Shown here: piece by piece, positions 1 to 5,988 of the stretch
Layout: every line of letters starts with the position of its first letter
Position numbering within the stretch: position 1 is the first letter of the stretch
NCBI GenBank assembly: GCA_964372165.1
Contig: CAYJPT010000094.1
Span: 1-9,267, forward strand
DNA from: CAYJAD01 sp964372165
GTDB lineage: Bacteria; Desulfobacterota; Desulfovibrionia; Desulfovibrionales; Desulfovibrionaceae
DNA length: 9,267 nucleotides
Reading direction: 5' to 3'
Position numbers and translations under genes: made by a program
Notes under the pieces: generated by a model
The model's database searches: none
The model's input: the letters and a program-made list of their open reading frames with translations, nothing else
What the model was told of the DNA's origin: nothing

Positions 1-1
1 A

Positions 2-73
2 AGGGACGAGCCTTACGGATATAGAGAGCAACACAAGCGATTGATTTTCATGCCTTTTAGTCCTGCACTGTAA
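2..73 (+). CDS. Possible C-terminal tail of a gene entering from the left (partial)
   Basis: Frame 2 is open from the window edge to a TAA at 71-73 and would give 23 residues rich in charged and aromatic side chains, ending in FMPFSPAL. No family can be recognised from so short a piece. In AT-rich DNA an open run of 23 codons can easily occur by chance, and the frame starting at base 3 is also open, for 13 codons. The call therefore rests only on the open frame and on the less AT-rich composition of the first 70 bases compared with what follows. It could equally be intergenic. Confidence 0.25.
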   Translation, partial: RDEPYGYREQHKRLIFMPFSPAL

Positions 74-136
74 ATTTTTTGTAAGCTTTTTTACAATCTT
101 CACAAAATTATACTGAAAAAGTAATTGTGCAGGACT
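59..136. repeat. 10-bp inverted repeat enclosing a small hairpin
   Basis: AGTCCTGCAC at 59-68 is matched perfectly by its reverse complement at 127-136. Inside lies a smaller stem, TTGTAA (79-84) with TTACAA (91-96), around a 6-nt loop. If the left edge is the end of a gene, this could be a weak transcription end structure, but there is no GC-rich stem plus T-run of classical form. The right arm is also part of the 26-bp repeat copied at 1502-1527. Confidence 0.4.
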
Positions 137-141
137 CTTAA
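116..141. repeat. 26-bp direct repeat, copy A (upstream of ppaC)
   Basis: Positions 116-141 match 1502-1527 at 23 of 26 bases, in the same orientation. The shared core is TAATTGTG-N-AG-N-ACTCTTAA, 18 of 20. Copy A is in non-coding DNA about 300 bp before ppaC. The two copies bracket ppaC at a distance of 1386 bp. The nature of the repeat is unknown: a dispersed intergenic repeat, a footprint of past insertion, or a protein site. Confidence 0.5.
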
Positions 142-340
142 TTAATATTATTTTGCTAACTTAAAAAATTTTTTATTATTGGTAGTTATATGCTTTTTAA
201 TATGTAGACTATTTAAAATAACAAACTTTTTAATGGTATAGCTTATAGCGGGATTTATTTGAAAAAAAATCATAAACTAAACATTTTATGCTTCAAAATA
301 TTAAATCTACATGATATATAAATTTTGTTTATTTTATTAG

Positions 341-407
341 TTTCATACTTGGCATTTGCAAGACTTTGTGCTAAAGTGCACAAAGTATGAAAGTCGTATT
401 TATCGAC
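341..407 (+). promoter_or_regulatory. Cluster of dyads in the ppaC leader region
   Basis: Three inverted repeats overlap here. TTTCATACTT (341-350) pairs perfectly with AAGTATGAAA (383-392). Nested within it, ACTTTGTGC (363-371) pairs with GCACAAAGT (378-386) around a 6-nt loop. A short GTCG/CGAC hairpin follows (393-407). The first two share bases 383-386, so they are mutually exclusive as RNA stems but compatible with a DNA operator. The cluster ends 35 nt before the ppaC start. The function is inferred from position only. Confidence 0.4.
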
Positions 408-441
408 GTAAAACAATATCAACTTATTTAAGGAGTTTATT

Positions 442-1359
442 ATGGCTGCACTTGTTATAGGTCACATGAATCCCGATACTGATAGCATTATATCTGCCAT
501 TGCCGTTGCTGATGTATACAGCAAGCGTGGTACAGATGCAAAAGCTGTAGCGCAGGGCGCACCTACTCCAGAAACCGAGTTTGTTCTTGCAAAATTCGGC
601 TTAAGCGCACCTGAAGTAGTTGATGATGTGGCTGGGCAAAAGCTTGTTCTTGTTGATTTTTCTGACCTTGCTCAAGCCCCAAAAGGTATTGCCGATGCTG
701 ATATTTTAGGCATTGTGGATCACCACAAACTTGGTGATGTAACTACCTCTAATCCGCTTGAAATATGGACTTGGCCTGTCGGTTGTACGGGAACAGTCAT
801 TAAATCAATGTATGATTTTTATAGCATTGAATTGCCAAAAGGCATAGCTGGCGGTTTGCTATGTGCTATTTTATCTGACACAGTCATGTTTAAATCACCA
901 ACCTGCACAGAGGCTGACAAAAAAGCAGTAGAAGACTTAGCAAAAATTGCTGGTGTAGGCGATGTTATGGCACTTGGCATGGAAATGTTTAAGGTGAAAT
1001 CTGCTGTTGATGGTGCTTCCATGAAAGACCTTGTATTCCGTGATTATAAAGACTTTGATATGAGCGGCAAAAAGGTTGGCATTGGTCAATTAGAAGTTGT
1101 TGACTTAAGCCTTCTTGATAAGGTTAAAGATGGTTTGTATGAAGAAATTTGCAATGTAAAAGCTGAAGGACGTCATAGCGTGTTCTTATTGCTTACAGAT
1201 ATTATGAAAGAAGGCTCTGAAATGTTAGTTGTTTCTGACGATCCTTCTGTTGTTGAAAAAGCTTTTGGAGTCAAGTGTGGTGGAAAATCCGTTTGGCTTG
1301 ATGGCGTTATGAGCCGCAAAAAGCAAGTAGTGCCTAACTTTGAAGGTGCTTTTAAATAA
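442..1359 (+). CDS. ppaC: Manganese-dependent inorganic pyrophosphatase (family II, DHH)
   Basis: Cytoplasmic hydrolase of pyrophosphate to two phosphates. The 305-residue product has the full set of family II signatures: G-H8-x-N-P-D12-x-D14-S at the N-terminus, a metal-ligand aspartate D72 in VDFSD, the DHH triad D93-H94-H95, D146 in SDT, and the C-terminal substrate-binding SRKKQ at 291-295 of the DHHA2 domain. Length is that of the compact form, without CBS or DRTGG inserts. AAGGAG at 430-435, 6 nt before the ATG, fixes the start. The gene appears monocistronic, with a dyad-rich leader and a strong terminator after it. In sulfate reducers this enzyme is thought to pull ATP sulfurylase forward by removing PPi during sulfate activation; that role is inferred from the suggested host, not shown by neighbours. 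The identification is secure. Confidence 0.97.
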   Translation: MAALVIGHMNPDTDSIISAIAVADVYSKRGTDAKAVAQGAPTPETEFVLAKFGLSAPEVVDDVAGQKLVLVDFSDLAQAPKGIADADILGIVDHHKLGDVTTSNPLEIWTWPVGCTGTVIKSMYDFYSIELPKGIAGGLLCAILSDTVMFKSPTCTEADKKAVEDLAKIAGVGDVMALGMEMFKVKSAVDGASMKDLVFRDYKDFDMSGKKVGIGQLEVVDLSLLDKVKDGLYEEICNVKAEGRHSVFLLLTDIMKEGSEMLVVSDDPSVVEKAFGVKCGGKSVWLDGVMSRKKQVVPNFEGAFK

Positions 1360-1380
1360 GCTATAAAAAATAAAAAATAT

Positions 1381-1426
1381 AAACTGCCAGATAAAAAACT
1401 TTGTACTTTTATCTGGCAGTTTTTTT
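1381..1426. terminator. Intrinsic terminator between convergent genes, probably bidirectional
   Basis: A perfect 16-bp stem (1381-1396 with 1407-1422, core ACTGCCAGAT/ATCTGGCAGT) has a 10-nt loop and runs into a T tract at 1420-1426, about 20 nt after the ppaC stop. On the minus strand the same stem is followed by a T-rich run (complement of 1362-1380), so it can also stop transcription coming from the response regulator gene, whose stop is at 1524. Confidence 0.92.
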
Positions 1427-1428
1427 AT

Positions 1429-1465
1429 AGAACAAATAAATATACTTATAGTATTTATTTGTTCT
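1429..1465. repeat. AT-rich 14-bp stem-loop in the convergent spacer
   Basis: AGAACAAATAAATA (1429-1442) pairs perfectly with TATTTATTTGTTCT (1452-1465) around a 9-nt loop. It lacks a following T-run on either strand, so it is not a classical terminator by itself. It may protect the 3' end of the minus-strand regulator transcript or act together with the adjacent terminator. Confidence 0.55.
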
Positions 1466-1501
1466 GCAAAAATATTTTGCAAACTTGGTAAATAATTGCT
1501 T

Positions 1502-1527
1502 AAAAAATAATTGTGTAGTACTCTTAA
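1502..1527. repeat. 26-bp direct repeat, copy B (at the 3' end of the response regulator gene)
   Basis: This is the second copy of the sequence at 116-141, with three differences in 26 bases. It includes the TAA stop codon of the minus-strand response regulator (1524-1526) and the 22 bases after it. Overlap with a stop codon means the gene's terminal bases may derive from the repeat. Confidence 0.5.
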
Positions 1528-2969
1528 GGCAATGAAATTTTATGTTTTTTTAACAGTTCATAAAAATGACCACGCGAGACTCCAGCAATATTAGCACATT
1601 TTCTTACATCTCCATCTCCTTGTTTAATTACCTGTTTCATATAGTTATATTCTGATTGCATTTTCCAATCTTTTAATGAAGGTAATTTAGCTGTGTGCAG
1701 TGGCGCATTCAAGATATCTGGTATGATGGTTTTTTCATCATTAAAAGTATTAGGTATTATGACAGATTGTTTTTTTACTTTAATATTATCTTTATGCGCA
1801 CTTCGCGCAATGCTTATCCTCATATCAGTTGGTAAATGTATAGTAAATAATTCATCATCATTCTTTGCTGTAACACAAACACGTTCTATACAGTGCATAA
1901 GTTCGCGCACATTTCCTGGCCAACTATAAGATAATATAGCCTCAACAAAATGAGCTTCCATTGTTTTGCTTGGCATTTGGTATTTCCTGCAAAAATGATC
2001 TATTGCATATATTGCTAGGGGGACTATATCATCTTTACGTTCACGCAAAGGGGGAATGCGAATGGTCATGCCTTGCAGGCGATAGAGTAAATCTTCTCGA
2101 AAAAGTCCTTCTTTTACCAACTGTACTAAATCTTTATTGGTAGCAGCAACAAGTCTGAAATTACTAGAAATTTCATTTACACTGCCTACAGGCCTAAAAC
2201 ATCGCAACTCAAGTGCACGCAAAAAAGATTTTTGCATGGATAATGGTAATTCACCAACTTCATCAAGAAATAATGTGCCTTCATTAGCCGTTAATAAAAG
2301 TCCATCCTTTGCTCTATCAGCTCCAGTAAAAGCCCCTCGTGCATGACCAAAAAGATGACTTTCCAGTAAGTTTTTTGGTAAAGATGCACAATCAACCGCT
2401 ACAAAAGGTCCTTGCGAGCGCAAAGAATTTTGATAAAGTGTTTGAGCAAAAAGCTCTTTGCCAACACCAGTTTCACCTAACAGCAAAACATTTACGTCAC
2501 TATTTGCGGCATCATAAATCCTTGAAAAAACAATATTTAGAGCATCACTTGAACCAATAACTCTTGAGCGATCAAGCTGTACACTTTTTCTTTTTAAATT
2601 ACTGCTAGTGCGCAGAGCCATAGTTTGTCTAAGGATTTGCAGTAGTTTTTGTGGCCCAAAAGGTTTTGGTAAAAATTCCCACGCTCCAGAGCGCAAGGCT
2701 GTTTCTGCTGCATCGCCGTCATCATGCCCAGTTATGACCAGTACGTTTGGCCATCCCGGTAGGCCAACAATTTCTTTTATTCTAGCTACACCATCGCCAT
2801 CGGGCAATTTTTTATCCAGCACTACAACATCAATACCATGTTGCCCAATAGATAGTCCTTCAGCCAAAGTACTTGCTTGAAATACTTCAAAACCAAGGCG
2901 TTCGCTTACATCTGCAACCAAGGTGCGTAATACTGGTTCATCATCAATGACTAATAATCTTGGTATCAT
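1524..2969 (-). CDS. nrfR: Sigma54-dependent response regulator (NtrC family), likely activator of nrfHA
   Basis: DNA-binding transcriptional activator of 481 residues with the three NtrC modules. The receiver domain (about 3-118) has the acidic pair D9/D10, phospho-acceptor D52 in VVVLDKKLPDG, T80 and K102. The AAA+ domain (about 137-370) has Walker A GETGVGKE at 165-172, the sigma54-contacting GAFTGA loop at 212-217 and Walker B GTLFLDE at 231-237. A Fis-type helix-turn-helix (about 440-478) ends the protein. The linker before it (about 375-435) is long and of low conservation. The start ATG overlaps the kinase stop (ATGA), so translation is probably coupled; no strong ribosome site is visible. 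In Desulfovibrio vulgaris a regulator of this class, NrfR (DVU0621), activates nrfHA under nitrite stress. The symbol here is assigned by architecture and by position beside divergent nrfHA, not by alignment. Family certain, target inferred. Confidence 0.9.
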   Translation of the reverse strand: MIPRLLVIDDEPVLRTLVADVSERLGFEVFQASTLAEGLSIGQHGIDVVVLDKKLPDGDGVARIKEIVGLPGWPNVLVITGHDDGDAAETALRSGAWEFLPKPFGPQKLLQILRQTMALRTSSNLKRKSVQLDRSRVIGSSDALNIVFSRIYDAANSDVNVLLLGETGVGKELFAQTLYQNSLRSQGPFVAVDCASLPKNLLESHLFGHARGAFTGADRAKDGLLLTANEGTLFLDEVGELPLSMQKSFLRALELRCFRPVGSVNEISSNFRLVAATNKDLVQLVKEGLFREDLLYRLQGMTIRIPPLRERKDDIVPLAIYAIDHFCRKYQMPSKTMEAHFVEAILSYSWPGNVRELMHCIERVCVTAKNDDELFTIHLPTDMRISIARSAHKDNIKVKKQSVIIPNTFNDEKTIIPDILNAPLHTAKLPSLKDWKMQSEYNYMKQVIKQGDGDVRKCANIAGVSRGHFYELLKKHKISLP

Positions 2970-5221
2970 ATCTGTGTTCTTTCTTTTATGTGATTGTAAG
3001 TTTCAGTATACACTGTAATGAGTTGCTCCTCATTTACTTTGTCACCATTTGATAAACTACTCTCAACAATATCCGCTACATTTTTTAAATATTCCATAGA
3101 TAAAGTGCCAGCAGAGTTTTTTATGTTATGCGCTATGATAATAATTTGGGGAACATCATTTTTTTTAATGGCAAGTGACAACGCTTCATGCTGCGTATCA
3201 TAGTCATCTAACCATACTTTTAAAAGTTTATTTAACAACACATAATCATTGTCAAAAGTTTCTAAGGCTTGTTTGTTGTTAAAAAGTAGTTTATGAGGTT
3301 TATCAACTACGTTTACTTTGCTTGATTTTACTTCTCCAATGTCTTTTGTTAAACACTTTTGTGGTACATGTTCTAACATTAAGCTGATAATGTCTTGAGC
3401 AGACACTGGTTTAAGCAAAGTTTTTTCTATGTGCAATTCTACCAGTTTATGTTTTTCAATATCTAAAATGGAAGCACTCATTAAAATAATTGGAGTTTTT
3501 TGAAATTTGACAATTTTACGAATATGCATTGCCGTTGTTAAACCATCAATACCTGCCATACGCATATCAAGAAATATAATGTCAATTGCATGATGTTCCA
3601 AATATGCTAAAGCTTGCTCTCCGCTGGAATATACCTGAACTTTGCAACCAATATTTTCAAGCACAGTGCGGACAAAATATGCAGTGATTACATTATCCTC
3701 TACGATTAAAGCGTGCGCATTTATACATAATTGTTCCATAAAATTGCTTTTATAGTGTGGAGGAGTAGCTTGCTCCTTACCTATACGCACTGGCAAAGTA
3801 ATGGTAAAGCAAGTGCCCTTGCCTACAGTGCTATTAACACTAATGTTTCCATTCATAAGCCTTAATACTTCTGAGGCAATGGCAAGTCCTAATCCTGTAC
3901 CTGGTTTGTCTGTTTGCGTAATTGCTTGCCCACGTTCAAAGCGTGTGAAAATATGCTCTTGATCTTCTTTTGCAATGCCACACCCACTATCTGAAATTTC
4001 AAAAATTAAATCGCTATTTTGAAATGATACATCAATATGAACATAACCTTGATCAGTAAATTTCACTGCATTATTAATTATATTACCAAGTACTTGGCGA
4101 ATTCTAAAAGCATCACCTACTATGTATTTAGGCACGTTGGGTGCAATATTAAGCCTCATGCTTATGCCCTTTGCTACACATTGAGGAGTGAACATGGCAC
4201 AACAATTTTCAAGCTCATGTGATAATAAAAAATTAACCTCTTTTATTGGTATTTTATCGGCATTTAAAGCTTCATAGTCAGTAATGTCTGACACCATTTC
4301 TAAAAGAGATGCGCTGGCAACATTTAGATATTCTACAATTTTTTTGCGTTGTTCGTCATCCATATTTTTATTATTATTTAATAATTGTGTCATACCCAAA
4401 ATGCCGGCTAGCGGTGTACGCATATCATGACTCATATTAGCCACGAAGGCGTCTTTCATTTTTTCCTTGTCTTGCTTTAACTGCTCTTTACGGCGTTGCA
4501 AGACATTAACACCCACAATGCCAGCTGTACCTACAAGACCCATAAAGCCATAGGCCCAGAAAAGACTATTGTTTTGCTGACGCACATTACCTAAAATATC
4601 TTGTGCATCAAGACTAATGCTTATGCCTCCAAGTACATTACCTTCCTTTATTCCTACATGACATTTAAGGCAAGAACTCAAAGCATATAATGGTTTTAAA
4701 TATCTAAAATAAATAGAATGATCGTGATTTTCATATGAATAAACTTCAGGCATGCCATTGGCATTACTCTCAAAAGCAGCAGTTTCCCAATTGTCAGCAA
4801 CATTTTCAGGCCTTAGAGGTTTAACGCTGGTAATCTTAAAATGTGCTCCGTCTAAATTACTATTTTCACTAAGCTGACGACTCATATATGCAGGATTTAT
4901 TAAAACAAAGCGAGAACCATCAGGCATATCAACTGCACGCCCATCAACAGGTAGCCATTCATTTGGAATGCCAAATTCACTTTCTTTTACGTAAACGCCA
5001 CCGTGTTTAGCATTCCAATTACGGGTATCAACCACAAAAGTATATAATGTTCTTGCTTGAGTAAGCAGCTGCTCATCAACATGCTCTGAGTTAACAGAGC
5101 TAACACTTCGATATAGAAAAACCATAAAACCACACCACAAAGTACAAAGAATCAAAACGTAACGAGTCCTGTACAAAAGTGTTGTTATGGGCTTTTTATT
5201 TTTTTCTAGCTTGTCATGCAT
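2966..5221 (-). CDS. Membrane hybrid histidine kinase with heme-c sensor domain, REC and HPt modules
   Basis: Sensor kinase of 751 residues, probable partner of the downstream regulator. Order of parts: membrane helix about 20-38; extracytoplasmic sensor of the DUF3365/Tll0287-like type (about 45-215) with one c-type heme motif CLKCH at 184-188; second membrane helix about 219-239; HisKA with phospho-acceptor H265 in MSHDMRTP; HATPase with N box IINNAVKF (381-388), G1 DSGCGIA (411-417) and G2 GTGLGLAIAS (441-450); receiver with E508/D509, D552 and K604; C-terminal HPt with H698 in AHNIKNSAGTL. All phosphotransfer residues are present, so an H265-D552-H698 relay to D52 of the regulator is plausible. 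The heme motif lies on the exported side, suiting detection of a redox signal, nitrite or NO; the ligand is not visible. The start has no clear ribosome site, but no better in-frame ATG precedes it. Confidence 0.93.
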   Translation of the reverse strand: MHDKLEKNKKPITTLLYRTRYVLILCTLWCGFMVFLYRSVSSVNSEHVDEQLLTQARTLYTFVVDTRNWNAKHGGVYVKESEFGIPNEWLPVDGRAVDMPDGSRFVLINPAYMSRQLSENSNLDGAHFKITSVKPLRPENVADNWETAAFESNANGMPEVYSYENHDHSIYFRYLKPLYALSSCLKCHVGIKEGNVLGGISISLDAQDILGNVRQQNNSLFWAYGFMGLVGTAGIVGVNVLQRRKEQLKQDKEKMKDAFVANMSHDMRTPLAGILGMTQLLNNNKNMDDEQRKKIVEYLNVASASLLEMVSDITDYEALNADKIPIKEVNFLLSHELENCCAMFTPQCVAKGISMRLNIAPNVPKYIVGDAFRIRQVLGNIINNAVKFTDQGYVHIDVSFQNSDLIFEISDSGCGIAKEDQEHIFTRFERGQAITQTDKPGTGLGLAIASEVLRLMNGNISVNSTVGKGTCFTITLPVRIGKEQATPPHYKSNFMEQLCINAHALIVEDNVITAYFVRTVLENIGCKVQVYSSGEQALAYLEHHAIDIIFLDMRMAGIDGLTTAMHIRKIVKFQKTPIILMSASILDIEKHKLVELHIEKTLLKPVSAQDIISLMLEHVPQKCLTKDIGEVKSSKVNVVDKPHKLLFNNKQALETFDNDYVLLNKLLKVWLDDYDTQHEALSLAIKKNDVPQIIIIAHNIKNSAGTLSMEYLKNVADIVESSLSNGDKVNEEQLITVYTETYNHIKERTQI

Positions 5222-5345
5222 AGCTGAAAAGTTGTCATATTTTTATGAAAAATGCAATAGTAGTAATGGCTACTTATAAGATTTTTTTATCAATTTAATA
5301 AAATGTGATTATTAATAGCAATGAATAAAAACTGTCTATGCAGTA

Positions 5346-5362
5346 ATGTATTGAAAATACAT
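5346..5362. promoter_or_regulatory. Candidate upstream activator site (dyad)
   Basis: ATGTATT-GAA-AATACAT is a perfect inverted repeat with 7-bp arms and a 3-nt centre. It lies about 100 bp upstream of the sigma54-like promoter, a typical distance for an NtrC-family enhancer site. No consensus for the regulator was available to compare, and AT-rich DNA yields such dyads by chance, so the assignment is tentative. Confidence 0.35.
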
Positions 5363-5424
5363 ATTTTTATTATTCTTATGGTGATTAATAATTTTTAATT
5401 GTTACACATAAATTTTTATTAAGA

Positions 5425-5441
5425 ACAATTTTAAAAATTGT
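5425..5441. promoter_or_regulatory. Second candidate dyad upstream of nrfH
   Basis: ACAATTT-TAA-AAATTGT is a perfect inverted repeat with 7-bp arms. Its left arm is also part of a wider pair, AATTGTT (5397-5403) with AACAATT (5424-5430). It abuts the -24 side of the sigma54-like element and overlaps the left half of the CRP/FNR-like palindrome by four bases. It could be an activator half-site cluster or chance structure in AT-rich DNA. Confidence 0.3.
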
Positions 5442-5455
5442 GACTTTCGGCACAA
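5438..5455. promoter_or_regulatory. CRP/FNR-family-like binding site upstream of nrfH
   Basis: TTGTGA-N6-GCACAA matches the CRP-type palindrome TTGTGA-N6-TCACAA with a single mismatch. Regulators of this family, including HcpR in sulfate reducers, control nitrosative stress genes. The centre at 5446.5 would sit near -43 of a transcript starting about 5490 from a possible -10 TAGTAT (5478-5483), close to class II activation geometry. The site overlaps the sigma54-like element, so the two readings compete. No regulator gene of this family is in the window. Confidence 0.45.
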
Positions 5456-5463
5456 ATCTTGAA
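5448..5463 (+). promoter_or_regulatory. Sigma54-type (-24/-12) promoter candidate for nrfHA
   Basis: CGGCAC-N5-TTGA fits the consensus TGGCAC-N5-TTGC at 8 of 10 positions, with the invariant GG at 5449-5450 and the correct spacing to the -12 dinucleotide (GA at 5461-5462 in place of GC). It predicts a start near 5473 and a leader of about 48 nt. The adjacent sigma54 activator gene supports the call. The weak -12 base is the main doubt. Confidence 0.55.
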
Positions 5464-5479
5464 ATAGGGGTTGTAGTTA

Positions 5480-5500
5480 GTATCATCATTGGGGTGATAC
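5480..5500 (+). promoter_or_regulatory. Stem-loop in the nrfH leader
   Basis: GTATCATC (5480-5487) and GGTGATAC (5493-5500) form an 8-bp stem with one G-U pair and a 5-nt loop, ending 6 nt before the Shine-Dalgarno sequence. It could stabilise the leader, modulate translation, or be a DNA operator of dyad form. Confidence 0.4.
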
Positions 5501-5506
5501 GAGAAT

Positions 5507-5515
5507 TAAGGAGGT
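5507..5515 (+). promoter_or_regulatory. Strong ribosome binding site of nrfH
   Basis: TAAGGAGGT is a near-perfect anti-16S match, 5 nt before the ATG at 5521, and fixes the nrfH start. It is the strongest Shine-Dalgarno sequence in the window. Confidence 0.9.
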
Positions 5516-5520
5516 AATGT

Positions 5521-5988
5521 ATGGGAACATCAAGCCACCGACCGTGGCTCAAAATGGTGTTACTAGGCATTGCAGTGGGTGTTGGTCTTTTTGCAGGTGC
5601 TGCTGTAGCTATGCAGTATACCGATCAAAGGCCGTTTTGTTCAAGTTGCCATGTTATGCAAGAGGCAGCTTTAACACATAAAATGTCCACGCATGCCAAT
5701 GTTTCTTGTAACAGCTGTCACGCCCCCACAAACTTGTTGGAAAAAATTCCGTTTAAGGCTGCAAGTGGTCTTAAGGATATTACTTCTAATATGCAAGGTA
5801 AGGATGTAGCCTTGGATATTGGTATTTCAACAAAGGATGTGGTTAATGCTAATTGCCAATCTTGCCATGCTATGACTAATATTGGTGTAGCAAGCATGGA
5901 AGCAAAAGCTTATTGCGTTGATTGCCACCGTAATATTGCGCATATGCGCAAAAAGCCCATCAGCACAAGGATGGTAGCCGATGAATAG
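5521..5988 (+). CDS. nrfH: Cytochrome c nitrite reductase small subunit, tetraheme quinol dehydrogenase NrfH
   Basis: Membrane-anchored NapC/NirT-family cytochrome that oxidises menaquinol and hands electrons to NrfA on the periplasmic side. The 155-residue product has an N-terminal anchor helix (about 10-31) and four CxxCH heme sites at C40, C63, C112 and C132. The first is followed by Met in C-S-S-C-H-V-M46; in the Desulfovibrio NrfH structure the methionine of a CxxCHxM site is an axial ligand of heme 1, an unusual arrangement. Length is normal for NrfH and shorter than NapC. The start is set by a strong ribosome site. The stop overlaps the nrfA start by 8 nt, so the two subunits are translationally coupled. 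Regulation is probably by the divergent two-component system. Identification is secure. Confidence 0.96.
   Translation: MGTSSHRPWLKMVLLGIAVGVGLFAGAAVAMQYTDQRPFCSSCHVMQEAALTHKMSTHANVSCNSCHAPTNLLEKIPFKAASGLKDITSNMQGKDVALDIGISTKDVVNANCQSCHAMTNIGVASMEAKAYCVDCHRNIAHMRKKPISTRMVADE

Larger units (their letters stand above)
74..441. other. AT-rich intergenic region upstream of ppaC
   Basis: This stretch holds no open frame with a plausible start and ribosome binding site. It is very AT-rich, with many A and T runs, until about 340, where composition becomes more mixed and several dyads appear in front of ppaC. No convincing sigma70 -35/-10 pair could be chosen. The ppaC promoter is presumably between about 300 and 420. 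Confidence 0.6.
5222..5520. promoter_or_regulatory. Divergent control region between the kinase operon and nrfHA
   Basis: This 299-bp AT-rich region must hold the promoters of both the minus-strand kinase/regulator operon and nrfHA. The nrfH-proximal half contains a sigma54-like element, a CRP/FNR-like palindrome and several dyads (listed separately). On the kinase side no convincing promoter could be chosen. Binding sites for the neighbouring sigma54 activator are expected between about 5300 and 5440. Confidence 0.7.

Noticed and set aside
351..364. Possible sigma54 promoter before ppaC (TTGGCATTTGCA)
   Set aside because: Both half-motifs are visible, but the GG at 351-352 is not followed by GC at the required 10-nt spacing (AC is there instead), so the geometry fails.
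819..1022. Minus-strand frame of 67 codons inside ppaC
   Set aside because: It lies fully within the securely identified ppaC and has no recognisable features or ribosome site.
1225..1482. Minus-strand frame of 85 codons over the ppaC end and terminator
   Set aside because: It reads through the perfect terminator stem, overlaps ppaC codons and has a low-complexity product.
2608..2880. Plus-strand frame of 90 codons inside the response regulator gene
   Set aside because: It is antisense to the conserved receiver and linker codons and has no family resemblance.
5385..5570. Minus-strand frame of 61 codons across the nrfH promoter region
   Set aside because: It overlaps the nrfH ribosome site and start, and no promoter or ribosome site of its own is visible.
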